Source: Coriolopsis trogii (Eukaryota > Basidiomycota > Agaricomycetes > Polyporales > Polyporaceae). From it: a DNA stretch of 64,000 nt. Below, in pieces: positions 10,065-21,874 of the stretch (positions within the stretch are counted from its first letter, which is position 1; every line of letters begins with the position of its first letter). The stretch spans positions 1,612,001 through 1,676,000 of the forward strand of contig JAHYIO010000037.1 in assembly GCA_020543525.1 (NCBI GenBank), read 5' to 3'. A model generated the notes under the pieces. That model saw nothing but the letters and a program-made list of their open reading frames with translations. It ran no database searches and had not been told where the DNA came from. The position numbers and the translations under genes are program-made.

Positions 10065-11257
10065 CTAGGTATCGGGACCTCCGACTTGAGTCCAAGCAGG
10101 CAGGACAGGTTCCTCACCTAAGAGTGCCAGCTCCAGGAAGTACTCGAGTGTCTCTGTCATTGCTTCGCTGAGCATGGTTTCAGGCCACGCGCCCTGCCTA
10201 CCCAGTACCGCATCCTGCCATTCCTGTCCAACAGCTTGTGCCCAAGTCGTGTCGCGTTCCTTGTACGGCAGAAGTTCCACCGGGAGCCTTCGCGGAGCAA
10301 GTTGAAATTGTGCAAGTTCGCCCATGTCCCTGGCATAATCGTCGTAGGCATTTCCACACCACCCTCCCGGAGGTGGTGTTGGTTGTATGAAGAGCTTGAG
10401 AAGCTTTCTGAACACTGGCTTCTCATCATCTGCGCCATTACAGTCAGCATACGCACATAGCGATAGACGAGGATAGTCATACCGACTATTTGCCTGAGTT
10501 GTTCAGTGACACAGGTAACGTCAGAGAGGCGAAGATAGGTGAGACGCGGCGCGCGCGTGGCCCATTGTACAGAATAACAAGGACCGCAGCCAAGATGGTA
10601 GTATTCGATGCTGAGCTTCGTAAGGCGCGGATAGAGCAGAGACGGCCCAGCGAATGGATGATGCCCTATAATGGCGAGTTCTTTGAGTTCGGGAAACCCT
10701 CCAGCGACATCGATGTCCCTTAAACCTGGCAGCAACACCGCATTGTTGAGTTCATCGAGCATGGAGGCCCATTCAACAGACTCGATGCTCGGCAACCCTG
10801 AATACGTTCCTTCCTGTACGAAGGACAGTGTATGGACGTGAGGAGCAACGAGGCGGAACAGGTGTAGAACATCTGCATGATACACCTCCCGCTCCTGAAC
10901 TATGCGCTGCCGATCCTCCTGCTGGCGGGCCAGAGACCGCGTCCGTGGACTTCTGGAGCTCAGAAAGGCCCCCTTCTTCACTATCGCGATACACATATGC
11001 CTCACCGGGCATACGCTCCCAGCTGCAGCGGCGCGTTCCTTGGTGTAGCACGAAAGGAACCTCGCAACTTGGGAAGTGGTGCCGTCCATGAGGGCGACGG
11101 AGTGAAAGCGGGCGGGGCGAGAAGCGGCTCTGACACGCTTCGAGACAAGAGAGAGCGAACAGCCAGTGAGACCGCCATCTGTGCATGCGTGTTCGTAGAT
11201 CTTGTGTAACAATTCGACTGCAAGGGAATCGAGAGGCGGTGCAGGCATGGAGATCAT
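10065..11257 (-). CDS. F-box-type paralog, array copy E (intact, longer)
   Basis: Two exons, 10483-11257 and 10065-10429, sum to 1140 bp (379 aa). It shares the start (MISMPAPPLDSLAVELLHKI), the F-box-like segment and the intron position with copy D. Exon 2 reads DDEKPVFRKLLKLFIQPTPP, then WQDAVLGRQGAWPE. Exon 1 is 63 bp longer than in copies B and D because of an in-frame insertion that repeats a GLPSIE/GLRDIDVAGGF-type stretch. The upstream 80 bp, including a TATA-like element, is nearly identical to that of copy D. It is likely an SCF adaptor of unknown target. Confidence 0.7.
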
Positions 11258-11628
11258 GCTGTAGGATGAAGGGTAGAGTGGTGAAGGAGCACCGATAGAC
11301 CTGGATGCTATATAGCGCAACGAAACCGTAGTGCGAAGTGCAACGGCTGTGACAGTGGGAATGCGTCTTGACAGCTGTGATTGAATGCATCGTCTTGCCG
11401 CCAATGGTCGAGTCCCGCTTTGGCCAACCATCGGCCGCTCCTTAGCGTCTCAAGCCTTGAGTCACAAGAAGTGACCCGTTCCGGAACCGGAGAATGACCA
11501 GCTGAGAGCAAAATCTATGCGCAACTCCAAAATTGCTACTGAATATGTTACAATATGTTTAAGAACTCACAGTTCGTCTGTCCCCCAAGCAGCAAGGTCC
11601 ACCATGGCTCGCGATCGCCTAAGACATC
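11258..11628. other. intergenic between copy E and the UBC gene
   Basis: Holds the copy E promoter and, further right, the 3' flank of the UBC gene. The part next to copy E also matches the flank of copy D. I see no gene. Confidence 0.4.
11307..11316 (-). promoter_or_regulatory. TATA-like element upstream of copy E
   Basis: A TATATA core about 52 bp before the ATG at 11257, in sequence matching the copy D upstream region apart from a small indel. Inferred only from position and conservation between the two copies. Confidence 0.4.
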
Positions 11629-14600
11629 TTACGAGCCAAGGTCTTCACCGGCCTGAAGCTTCGCCAGGAGACTCTTGAGCTCAGCGACATCCTCAGCGAA
11701 GCCGTTACTGCTGCCGGTTGCGGTGCCTCTCTGATTGTAAGCGCCGTCATTGGCTATTGGAGCGCCGTCGTCCTCTGCAAGCCATTTGTCTAGCTGCGCC
11801 GTGATTGATTTCGCCTTGAGACGGAAGTGTGTGCGTATCACGTCCCCCCAGGGCTCAGGTGGTGCCTTGAGGTTACCCAACATCTACGATACGTCATGTC
11901 AGTAGCATTCTATGATGGAAGCTATCGCTGGGACGTACCGCTGTCCTCACGACCATGCGGCGTATGTTGGCAGAATCTGCTCGCTAGTCAATATGGAGCG
12001 ATGAATTCGCTATGGAAGTTACACATACATGCGATGGACTTGGGAGTGCCGCCGCTATTTGCCCAACCAGGCTCATTCAGATACGGCTCCTCACAGAGGA
12101 TCATAGACTGGATCGAGATGAGCACCTAGAATCAATAATGGAAGTAAGTCGATGGTGCATAAGGATGAATGTCTGGAGAACTACTACGTACTTGCAGTAG
12201 TGTCGACTTTCCTGCTATCCATCCTGGCCCCGACCAAGTACCGAGAAGCGACAAACAAACTTTGCCGTCCTAGAGTGTGTGTTTTAGATCGTGTAATAAT
12301 CGAAAATGGTGGACACTCACAGCGTAGAGGTTGGGGTTGAAGCGGAACTTTCCTCCGTTCGTCTGTACATACATTTGAGCGGTCTATCCTCACCCAAACG
12401 CATGCTACCTACCGTCATGTACTTCACACTTGGTGGGGATTGGTTGTAGTTGGGACCGAGGAAGACGTCGAACAGGAAGCTATTGGATGACAATTAGGAA
12501 AACTGCGCAGCAAAAATGACACCCAACCTACCAGCCGTTATAGTACCTATGAAATGGAAGCAACACAGTCAACATCCCGGAGCTGAATAGGAGGCGGCGG
12601 AATGCACATACGGAGTACCCTCAGGACCAGTGATGAGCGCCTTGATGACATCAACACGGGTCTCGTCCACTCGGAGGAAAACAGAAGAGTTCCAGGCGAC
12701 CGGTAAGTTCGTGGTCAGAACAGCAAGCTTCACCACCAAGAGTCAACGTCTTTCCTCGAGGAAAAATGAACTGTGAACTGACCTCCTTTGCGATGGCCAA
12801 GGATCGCTTGGGGATATCCGAGTTCGCGAGCATGCGAGCCTCGTTGTTGAAGTAGAACTTGTAGTTTGGTGTCTGATCCTGCTCGCCTTCGGCTGCATCA
12901 AGCGAAGCAGGGATAGAGAGATCACAGTACTCGAACCGGACACGATTCGCCCATTTGACGTAGGCCTCCATGGCGCTCTGCTCTGTCGCCCCGGCATCGA
13001 CAGGAGCGGCTGGGTTGTTCGATGTCGAACCTCCCGAGATCTTTGGAAGACCTGCATGAAGCCGGTCGACGAATGCCTTCCCTTTCGTCTCAACAAGAGA
13101 GCGGTCAATGGCTCTGGCAGTGTTGACGATACGCTGGCAGAAGTTGAGGAGCTTCTTGTTCTCTTCTGAGACAACCGTACCCTCGTCCTTTGCCTTCCCT
13201 TTGTCGTCGGCCGTCATGCGCTTTTGCTCTTCCGACATCTCTACTGTCTCTGGTTCAACGGTTTTCATGCCTTCGAGACCCTTCAACGCTGCCTGAGCCT
13301 GGATCACAATTGCCTCGAGAAGCTCACGCGGCCCAGAGCTCCCCTCGTAGATAATAGTACGTTCACGAATGCGAGGACCTGCCTTGGGCGACGACTTCTT
13401 TCCCGCAACCGTCTTCACGGACGTCACAACCATGATCGGCATAGCCATCATACTAGCCAGGGCTTCGTGGCTGGAAATGGTCTGCAAGAGGTCTCCATAT
13501 CAGGTAGTCTAGGCAAAGGTTAAGAATGAACTTACCTCTAGCCATTCGAAGAGCTCAAAGTACAGCACCGATCGATCAGACATATCCGTTAGGGAGTCGT
13601 TGCGCAGGAGCTGACTGCTGACGAAATTGAACCGCCGGCGAAGATGAGCAAGTGCTGTAGGATGCACAAGATAGTCGCTCGCATGTCCTCCACCTTCTCG
13701 GTTTACCGAGGGAAGGAAGGTACGGATATTTGACAGCAAGGTGGAGAGCGTCTCGTCCTTGGCTCGCTGAGCATTGAGAGCTTCTAGTTGCCCCGACATC
13801 TGCTCACCGACTGTTCAGTTCAGCAAATAGCACGCAGGCAGACAAATCATACATCTTCTCGCGCATCCCCGGCATAGCCCGTACCAAGCTTAGCTTTCTT
13901 TCCTTGTACGACAACAGGATAGTATGCATCGTCGTCATCGTCATCGTCGTCGTGATTGTCAACGATGACGGGGGGCGCAGGTGCCTCCGGCTTGCGCCTC
14001 TTCCTTGACGTTCGGTCACTTGATTTTTGACTACTCAGATCTTGCGCATCATCGAGGAACGATTTTTCGAGCATAGCCAGTCCAACGCCAAGAATCACAC
14101 CTTGTAGATTTGCGCAATGGAATAAGGATGCGTCGACCTCGAGGGAGGCGGGAACCTTGCTATGATTCGGCGTGCTGGATTCTCCGCATGCAAAGCAGAA
14201 TGTCTTCGAGCATCGACTACATGTCCGGGAAACAACGGACTCGAGGTGTTTGATGTACGCAGGGAAGGTTGGCTTGAAGAAATGAGGACACATACAAGTA
14301 TATATGGTCGAGGGACTCACGAAAAGAGCATAAAAATCTGACTTCTTCCGCGGTATCGATGCTCCACAGCCATGAGGGCACCGACATTCTCCTGCGCTCA
14401 ACTCTTGATAGAGGCTGAAGAGGAAACTTTGCTCGCTGCCTTCGGGGCAACCTTTCATCCACTGGCCTTGAGTCATCAGTGGCACCCTCCCCTCTACCCC
14501 GGCTATGGCTACCATCTCGGGCTCCTCCTCAACTTCGATGACTTCTTCGCGGCGATCCTTGGAGAAGAATATTCCTGCAAGCATCTCTCAAATTTTGGAG

Positions 14601-15357
14601 CCAATAGCACTTTCATGTATGCGTACCTGCATATGGATCCACAGCAGCGCCGTTCGATTCTCTATTCTCCTCAAAATCGTCGTCGTCGTAGTCAATATAC
14701 TCGTCGTCTGTCTGACTGTCAGACAACATCCCGTAATTTGTACACGTGTACCACGAACCATCTCCATCCTCATCATCTTCGAGGGGTGCCTCATCTTCGT
14801 CGTCGTCGCTTGGTGTCTGTATGAATAATGGGGTGAGCCGCACCCTCGCCGACTGGCAAAGGAGTACATACAATCATTCTGGGCTTTGGCAGCGCCCTTT
14901 CCGAGACAGTCATATCTACATCACCATCATCGTCCACGACATTGTCAAAGCTTCCATCGAATATTCGCTCTGCAGCAGTCATAACATCCTTGTATTGCTT
15001 CAGCGCAGCACGCGCCTGGGCCAAGGTCGCGCCCTATAGCGAGACGCGATGGCGTTGAGCATTTAGTGAACGGAAATAACAGCTTCACGTACCATTTCCA
15101 CAAGCTGTTGTATCTCCTTCTCCATCGCAATGCGGATTGTGAGGTTGCGGACAAGTGTAGACGGATAACAGGACCAGTGTGGCACTGGCCAAATTCGAAA
15201 CGAAGTAGCGCTGAGAGGGAATCAGACGCCCATGACCATATGTTAGGATGATGTAAGCAGTTCTCGCGCGCCATGAGGCTCTCAAACACCGCCGCCGCCG
15301 CCACCACCACCAGGTTCGCCTACTGACTTCTCTGAGCTCGTTTCGTAACGATATCAT
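11629..15357 (-). CDS. large ubiquitin-conjugating (UBC-fold) enzyme with UBA-like and Cys-rich regions
   Basis: An E2-type enzyme with a multi-domain layout. N-terminally, EIQQLVEM is spliced to GATLAQARAALKQY, a UBA-like ubiquitin-binding helix. An acidic stretch, a Cys-rich region (CRCPHGCGASIP; then CSRCSKTFCFACGE, similar to an IBR/RING2 half), a poly-Asp tract and a long middle region follow. The C-terminal UBC fold reads NSSVFLRVDETRVDVIKALI, TPYYNGCFLFDVFLGPNYN, and the catalytic Cys in GKVCLSLLGTWSGPGWI. It ends in LKSLLAKLQAGEDLGS (stop 11629-11631). I count at least ten introns, including a 15-bp exon at 12532-12546. The C-terminal fold resembles the BIRC6/UBE2O class. Exons upstream of about 15130 are uncertain, and 15357 is a provisional start. 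The 3' end is partly duplicated at 9333-9425. Confidence 0.8.
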
Positions 15358-15872
15358 GAGTAAGGAGACATATTGGTAACTACATTTGCCTTCTATTTGG
15401 TGATTGACATAGGAGCCCCGGTTACTGAGTCAATCAAAGTTGAACGGTCCAACCGTCATCCATCATTCGAAACGGGTATACCTTTGGCTAAATCCATCTT
15501 CGTGAAGGATGCAGGTATACTGCATGTAAAGCTGATGGTACAATGACGATTGTATCTCAACTGAATGTCGTGGTCTGGTACCCAGCCCCCAGCTGTCTAC
15601 GAACGTCACCACTCCGATTGCCCATTGCTACAACAAGCGAACAGGCGGCGCTTCTTCCCAGCCCGGACTACAACCACGTCATGAAGAATGATGTGTTGGA
15701 TCGCACCTGAAGTTTCGCGGGGGCTATTCTCCGCCGACTAGCCCTGAGTTGAGCTTCGACTTTTGATAGGGGACGGGTTTTTCCGGCCGTCTGGAGCCTT
15801 CGTAGAACGCAGGGCGAAAGCCTTTTAACATTGCATCTCCAGCTCTATCCCACCACCGAATTGCATGCTGGG
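15358..15872. promoter_or_regulatory. divergent intergenic region, UBC gene and Zn2Cys6 gene
   Basis: About 515 bp between two divergent starts (the left one provisional). I see no ORF worth calling and no obvious repeat. It presumably holds both promoters. Confidence 0.35.
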
Positions 15873-17296
15873 ATGTCTTCCAACAACGCCGAAAACTCTG
15901 ACGACGACACAGGAGTTCCTGCCTTCGAGCACATGTCCGCGTCCGACAAGGGGAAACGGACTAGAAGCACCAGAGGTGAGCCTGCAGACCAACTGTTATT
16001 GCCCACACTAGTGTACACTACGAAACAGCCTGCGACCATTGCCGCCGTACAAAGAGCAAGTGTGAGCGTCTTAGGAACGCTTCGGGGTCACCAGGGTGTC
16101 GTGGGTGCATTGTGTTGGGCTTGTGTACGTTCCATATTGTCTCCCATTCTGGACCAATTCTTACAGCGGTACTAGCGTGCACCTTCTCAGGTACGGACAT
16201 CATGCAATTACTCGAGTATCGACCTGCGAATTGCATACCTCCAGATCCAAGCCATAAAAGAGGGCCACCCAAAGGGTGAGTTTTCCGTACCAGCATCTCG
16301 TTTATCTCTGAGCGTTGAACATCTGTTCAGATATATTCTAACTCTAGAACGGAGGCTTCATCAAGTTGAAGCTCTTCTCGGGACCATTGTTGGATCCGAC
16401 GATCCTAGAGCTCGTAGTCTGATTCACGATCTATGCCATGATCAACTCGCAAAGCATATCATCCAGAAAGTCAATGCTGGGCCTTTCGGGCCGTACAGTG
16501 GAACCGATTGCCCGTGAGTGATCGGTAGTACGCGCTTTAAGGTCTGCTGAGAGGCTTTCTACTAGTTTCAGCTCGACGAAAGAAGATTTCCTTGCCAGCA
16601 TATCTTGCGACTCCGATGACACCTCATCCGGCCAATTTGATAGCGGTCAAGACCTACAGAGTAAGTCTTATCGTTAACTTGCATGGTATCTCGATCAATA
16701 AACATACCACAGGTGGTTTGGCCCTCTGCAGTCCCAATAGCGAATGGCAGAATACGCTCAAGGCCTTACTTAGCTCGCCACATGCTCATAGCCCAGTCTC
16801 AGCGACTGGTGGTTCTTTCACTGTAGAGTGGGCAAGGAGGACTACGGCTTCGCCCTCCGAAATTACGACATCCTCCTTTGTCCATTGCCCCCAGACCCAT
16901 ACGGAGACGCAGCTTGATAGTGCCCCCCTGACCAGCGCCTCCCTCTTCGACGGACACGGCTGGGGTCCGGATAGCATTATGACAGCTAGCAGTACGTACA
17001 AGACATGCCTCGCGTCTCGTCCCTGCTGACAGTGTTCATATATGTATATCGCGCAGCTGCTCACCAAATTGCTCGTGTCGCACAGTCCCGGCAGTCACCA
17101 TCTACGCTACTGCACATCACCGACGATGTATACGTCGATGCCGATGGCCGGGTACGTTGGCCACTGTGTTATAACGCTTTCTCGGTCTGACGCCCTTTAG
17201 TTCCGTACTGCTGTTTCGGGACATACCACTCGCTCGTCGGACACCGACACGTCCCAAGTCAACGTGTTCGCGCACACCCCGAGTCCACTCCAGTGA
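15873..17296 (+). CDS. short Zn2Cys6 DNA-binding protein
   Basis: From MSSNNAENSDDD an intron leads into ACDHCRRTKSKCERL and GCRGCIVLGL, then C in the next exon. That gives six cysteines spaced as in a fungal Zn(II)2Cys6 cluster. Splicing then gives KRGPPKG joined to YILTLERRLHQVEALLGTI, the linker and coiled-coil helix common in basidiomycete members. A further conserved piece is RARSLIHDLCHDQLAKHI. Downstream exons (LLHITDDVYVDADGR, then FRTAVSGHTTRSSDT) lead to a TGA at 17294-17296. The product is about 300-330 aa and lacks a fungal-specific transcription factor (middle homology) domain. It is probably a sequence-specific regulator, with target genes unknown. An in-frame ATG at 15831 is an alternative start. 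Confidence 0.78.
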
Positions 17297-17482
17297 TAGG
17301 TGGTAGAAGTCGAGTTATCTCGAAATTGTAACATAAGTACGTAGGGATACACCTTGCTGCGACAATGACTGTGTACACTACCATTCTTCGATGCACAAGA
17401 CAAACAACAATAAAGCGAATACACAAGCTAGGGTGATCCTTCAAGCTACAGGCTGTATGGGAGGTTCGAATACATGGTCAGG

Positions 17483-19823
17483 TCATCTAGAATACCCTCC
17501 ACGGTATCTGGGACCGCGTTGAGAGTCCCGGTCCCGGTCGCGATTCCTGTCGTATCGATCCCTGTCATATCGATCCCTGTCATACCGATCTCTGTCGTAC
17601 CGATCGTACCGGTCCCTTGACGACGTGGAGCTATAGCTTTGCTTTCGCGAAGCCCCGCGTATCTGTATCGAGTCCGTCTCCCTTGACGGTCCAGGGAGGT
17701 CCCCATATGACGGACGTTGACGCTTCCCGTTCTCGTTGTTGCCCGTCTTCGAGCCAGAGAAGTCGAACTTGATGTGAGTATTGGTATTGCCACCTCCCCC
17801 ACCCACACCTCCGCCGCCATTATTGGACTTCGAACCTGCACCCTTACCAGAACCGCGGTTATCCTTGCCACCGCTGCGAGCTCTGGAGTGGGCAGCTCCG
17901 AACCAGTCGTCGGGATCGTCCTCTGCGTTCTCGGCCTCACGCGCACGCCGCTCGAGACGCTCACGCTCCTTCTTGCGACCTTGCTTTCCGACATCCATCG
18001 GGAGGTGCCCACCATGGCCATCAGCAAAGCTAGCGGCCATCTCCCAGTCGCGGGGTGTGCGCTGCGAAGGTCGAGCGGACTCAGAGGCGAATGGGCCCGA
18101 GAGAATGTTGTATAGGCTGAATGCGGAATGCTCCTTGGGGGCGTCATGCAGGTGAGGCGCCGTGCAATCCTGAAAGGCATGAGCTTGTGAACATGGACTG
18201 TGCTCGTGAAGATAAGGTGCGAACGTACGTCACCGAGGTGACCGGACTCGCCACAATTGTAACACCACTCGTCTGTTGCTATGTAACCCTCGCCGCCTTG
18301 ACCGAGAGCGAGCAGGCGTTTTCCCTCGCGAACGCGCAATATGTCTTGTCGAACATCATCTTCGACGTACTTGTACATGCGCCACAGAGTCGGGCATTCC
18401 TGCAACATATGTCAGACTCGACAACTATACTAGCTGCGCAATCCTCTCACGTTCGTCTGATGGGTGCGAGCGCCGCATCTGTCACAATCATGTGGAGAAT
18501 AATATCCACCATGTTTCCCTCGATTGGGACAGGTCTAGAAAAGCTAGAGTGTCATTCGATGCTCGCAGAGACAGCATGGCACCCATACCTTGTTAATGTG
18601 ACCTTTCATACCGCAGGTGAAGCAGACTTTACTAATTGGGCAACTGCGCGTCGAATGTTCGTCTCGCGCACCACAAGTAAGACACTGAGAGGAATCAGAG
18701 TTGGCTCTATAAGGGAGAGGTTTGTTGCACTCACGATGAGGACCGGACACTCGTACGTCTTGTGTTCGCCTTCGGCACCGCACTTCTTGCAGACAAATCG
18801 TGTAGGCTTGGAGGCTCGTGCTTCCTCCGCTTCGAGTTTGTCCAGCTCCCAATACCTGACCATCCCTGCCTGAAAAGAACGCGTATAAGCTGAAGAACAA
18901 TATGCCTGCGTATTGGTCCTCCGCATGTGACATGGAACACACAATTTGTACGCAGTGAAGTGAAGTGCCAAATCGTCGTTGCGGAGGTACTCCAGACCGA
19001 AAGTATAACCAGTACGCACCCTCCGATCATCGTCATAGTCCAAGTAGTCGATGTAATCCTCATCCTCATCTGATCCTTCCGGAGTCGGGACGTCCAGAGG
19101 TCCACAGTCTGTCCCTACTCCGTCGGTGATAGTGACATGGGCAGGGAGTAGGAGGCCTTCGGACAGCTGAGTTCCCGGCTGATTACCAATGCTGCCTTGA
19201 GCGGGAGGAGCTGAAAGGCCTGAGCTGTCCTCCTGCGTTCCTCTAAGCGCGGGAACCTGGGCGGGCGTAACGTCCTCGAAGAACAAGGGTGCGTCGTGGG
19301 TAGGTGGGTTTCGCTTGCTGCGTTCACGTTCGCGCGACCGAGACCGCCTACGCGTCTCGCGTCGTGGGGACCTACTTCTCCGGTCATCTTCCCGCCGTCG
19401 TCGCTCCCTATTCACATCCCTCTCGCGCTCATTCTCCCTGTCCCTGTCCTTGTCGCGCTCATTCTCCCTGTTCCTGTTCCGTTCACTCTCCTCAGCTCCT
19501 TCCCGATCCCGCCGGTTCTGCGCTCTCCGCTCACGCCGGCTACCCCTGCCTTCGTTTCGTTGAGCATTGCCAGAAGACTCGGCGAGACGATCTCCAAATG
19601 CACTCGGCGGCCGTGAAACCTCCTCGGGTGTGTCGTTCGTGTTGTTCCCGTTTGCCTTCTTCTTCCGTTTCTTGCGCTTCTTCTTCGGCTGTTCTGCAGT
19701 TTCGCCTGGCGCACTTACGACAGCCTCGAGACCATCCTCCACGACCTCGCCATCGGAGTCGAGCTCGATGACGTCTGGTTCGGTGAGATCTATGATTTCC
19801 GGCGCCTTGCCCTGGGACGTCAT
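17483..19823 (-). CDS. AIR1: Air1/Air2-type zinc-knuckle protein (TRAMP component)
   Basis: Expected RNA-binding subunit of the TRAMP polyadenylation complex, which feeds aberrant nuclear RNAs to the exosome. It starts at 19823 (MTSQGKAPEIIDLTEPDVI). The N terminus has a Lys-rich patch and long Arg/Glu/Asp repeats. Five CCHC knuckles follow in separate exons: CKKCGAEGEHKTYEC, CLTCGARDEHSTRSC, CFTCGMKGHINKTC, CDRCGARTHQTNEC and CYNCGESGHLGDDC. The tail is Gly-rich and then RDRYD-repeat rich, ending RYRGGYSR. Yeast Air proteins also have five knuckles. The low-complexity arms are longer than in yeast. A possible extra intron near 18880-18960 is in frame either way. The 354-bp upstream gap is shared with the CAF16 gene. 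Confidence 0.85.
17527..17613. repeat. tandem 15-bp-type repeat coding RDRYD units
   Basis: Several imperfect copies of a roughly 15-bp unit (for example cgatccctgtcatat) lie within the last exon of the Air-like gene. They encode repeated Arg-Asp-Arg-Tyr-Asp. The unit keeps the frame, so copy number could change without breaking the protein. Confidence 0.7.
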
Positions 19824-20177
19824 GCTTCCTCGTTTTATCACTCCTGAGATAGTTCCGAAGCCCAGTAGTCCAGAGAGCAAGGTGAACGAGAGAGTCTACA
19901 CGGTTAGCCAAAACCAGTGAAGCAATCAGCGAGGAAGGGTAAGGAAGTACTAATTGTGCTCACTTCAACTTGCTGCAGCAAAAGTTGAGATCGGCGCCTA
20001 CTCACTGGCAGGGTTGGGGTTGGATCTGAGATCGCGCCCTGCCGGCAGCCGGCCCGACCCGTTGTGGCAACAGTAGAAATAGTACGATCATGCATGCAGG
20101 TTCACTTTCAGTTTGGATTTCCATCTCTTCCCCCCCTCCTCCACGACGACCCCGGTTGGTCGCATTGGTCGCACAAG
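19824..20177. promoter_or_regulatory. divergent promoter region, AIR-like and CAF16-like genes
   Basis: 354 bp between the two start codons, in opposite directions. I saw no ORF and no clear TATA box. Shared regulation is possible but inferred from arrangement only. Confidence 0.4.
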
Positions 20178-21404
20178 ATGGCAGCAGCACCGTACGAAAT
20201 TGCAGTGGAAGGCTTGACGTACTCACACAAGCCTGACGCTGCGCCATCTCTCACCGATCTTAACATTCACTTACCCAAGGGTTCGAGGACCATCCTTGTG
20301 GGGGCGAACGGAGGTGAGTCATATACAGCATACCCTCGCCCTGGTAGGATTCCAACACATATGTGCAGCCGGGAAGTCCACTCTGCTGCAGATCCTTGCA
20401 GGCAAACGGCTCATATCCAACCCGGGTACAAGCGTCTGCATCAAGGGCAGAGACGTGTTTCGCAGTACTCCGGAAGGTATCACATTCCTCGGCACCGAAT
20501 GGTGAGAGTTGTAATCTCGCCTGTTAATTCTCATGCTTTGCCATGGCCGGGTTTGTGTCATGCGTGACGCTGACGATTTGATATACGTGTAGGGCTATGA
20601 ACCCGGTGGTGCGCGGTGATATCGTCGTTTCAGACTTCCTCAACTCTGTGGGCGGGTATCGATACAAGGAGCGACGGGATCGTTTGTTGAACATTCTGGA
20701 TGTGGACCTTGACTGGCATATGCACCAGATCTCGGACGGCGAGCGCCGACGAGTGCAGTTGTGCATGGGTTTGATGGGTGACTGGGACGTACTTCTTCTC
20801 GATGAGGTATGCCGAGTTTTCCGCGAGCGATGCCCTCCTGCTTTGATAACAAACTCGTATTTGATAGGTCACTGTCGACTTGGACGTCCTTGTCCGAGAT
20901 GATCTTTTGACGTTTCTCAAGGAGGATTCGGAGACGCGTGGTGCCACCATCATATGTAGGTTTTGCGCATCGACCAGATACCCTCAGTCTGAACCTTGCG
21001 CCCAGATGCCACACACATATTTGACGGTTTGAATGCTTTCCCCACGCATGTCGCGCACATGCATCTCGGGACGTTCTTGATGGAGCCCACGGCATGGCCG
21101 TTTACCAGCGGGACGTCGAGCGTTGCATCTGTTGAATTGGGTCCCAACCCTACGCTATACACAGTGGCGCTACAGTGGCTGAAGGAGGACCGCCAGCGGA
21201 GGAGGCTGTTGGAGGCAGAGGGGAGGAAGCGTAGAGGGGCGCGCGATGACACGGTGAGTATCAGCCAGTTCCTCCATTGGATCTGACGGAGCTGACCCTT
21301 CGTAGATTCCCAGTGATTCGGAAACCTTTTACAGGAAGTAAGTGTCCATCAGTCTGTGACATGTGGTGCTCAACTGTTCTGGCAGATACGACTACAGCCA
21401 TTAG
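20178..21404 (+). CDS. CAF16: Caf16-type ABC ATPase
   Basis: A soluble single-domain ABC ATPase. The yeast relative, Caf16, associates with the Ccr4-Not complex and transcription machinery. It starts [20 protein letters not shown] at 20178. Walker A is split by an intron: GAN-GA then [14 protein letters not shown]. The signature is [18 protein letters not shown], and Walker B is [14 protein letters not shown] (also across an intron). The H-loop is in [11 protein letters not shown]. The C terminus reads [19 protein letters not shown] with a TAG at 21402-21404. There are no membrane segments. About 320 aa, as usual for the family. The ATPase motifs and the YSHKPD...L start favour Caf16 over other soluble ABC proteins. 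Confidence 0.88.
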
Positions 21405-21874
21405 GCTCTCTAGCTTATAGCCCTGATTACACCCGCTCAACGCGGTCACTTGCCTTATGGCTGCCTCCTTCCACAGGACTGTATCGATAGCACACATTGT
21501 ATTGTTCAACACAACATCGCATTGTTCAACCAACCGTTCGCGCTCAATCGAAATCTTCACGTTACATCATGGAACCCTGTGCAGGAATAGGAATTGTTGT
21601 GAGAGATCTAGACCGTGCAGCGGCAGAGAGATGCCGTTGGCCAAGGCTGTGACAGGAACATGATGGGTGTGACCTGGATACGGGTGTGACGGGGGGTTGT
21701 ACTAGAGAGCTCGCCGTGCTGGTTTGCCCAGACCGCCATCCGACTCTTGAACGCCGTTGTCTGTCTTCCCGACGCCGTTCACAACGTGCTGGCCATCTCA
21801 GGGCGCGTTTTCTTCCTCCTCCCTTCTCTTTCTGTAACCCCCACGCTCTTTTCGTCTCTCTCTGTCTTCTCACT
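21405..21874. other. intergenic between CAF16-like and OPY2-like genes
   Basis: The 3' flank of the ABC gene followed by a pyrimidine-rich stretch (about 21780-21870) typical of a fungal promoter or leader. No gene seen. Confidence 0.4.
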
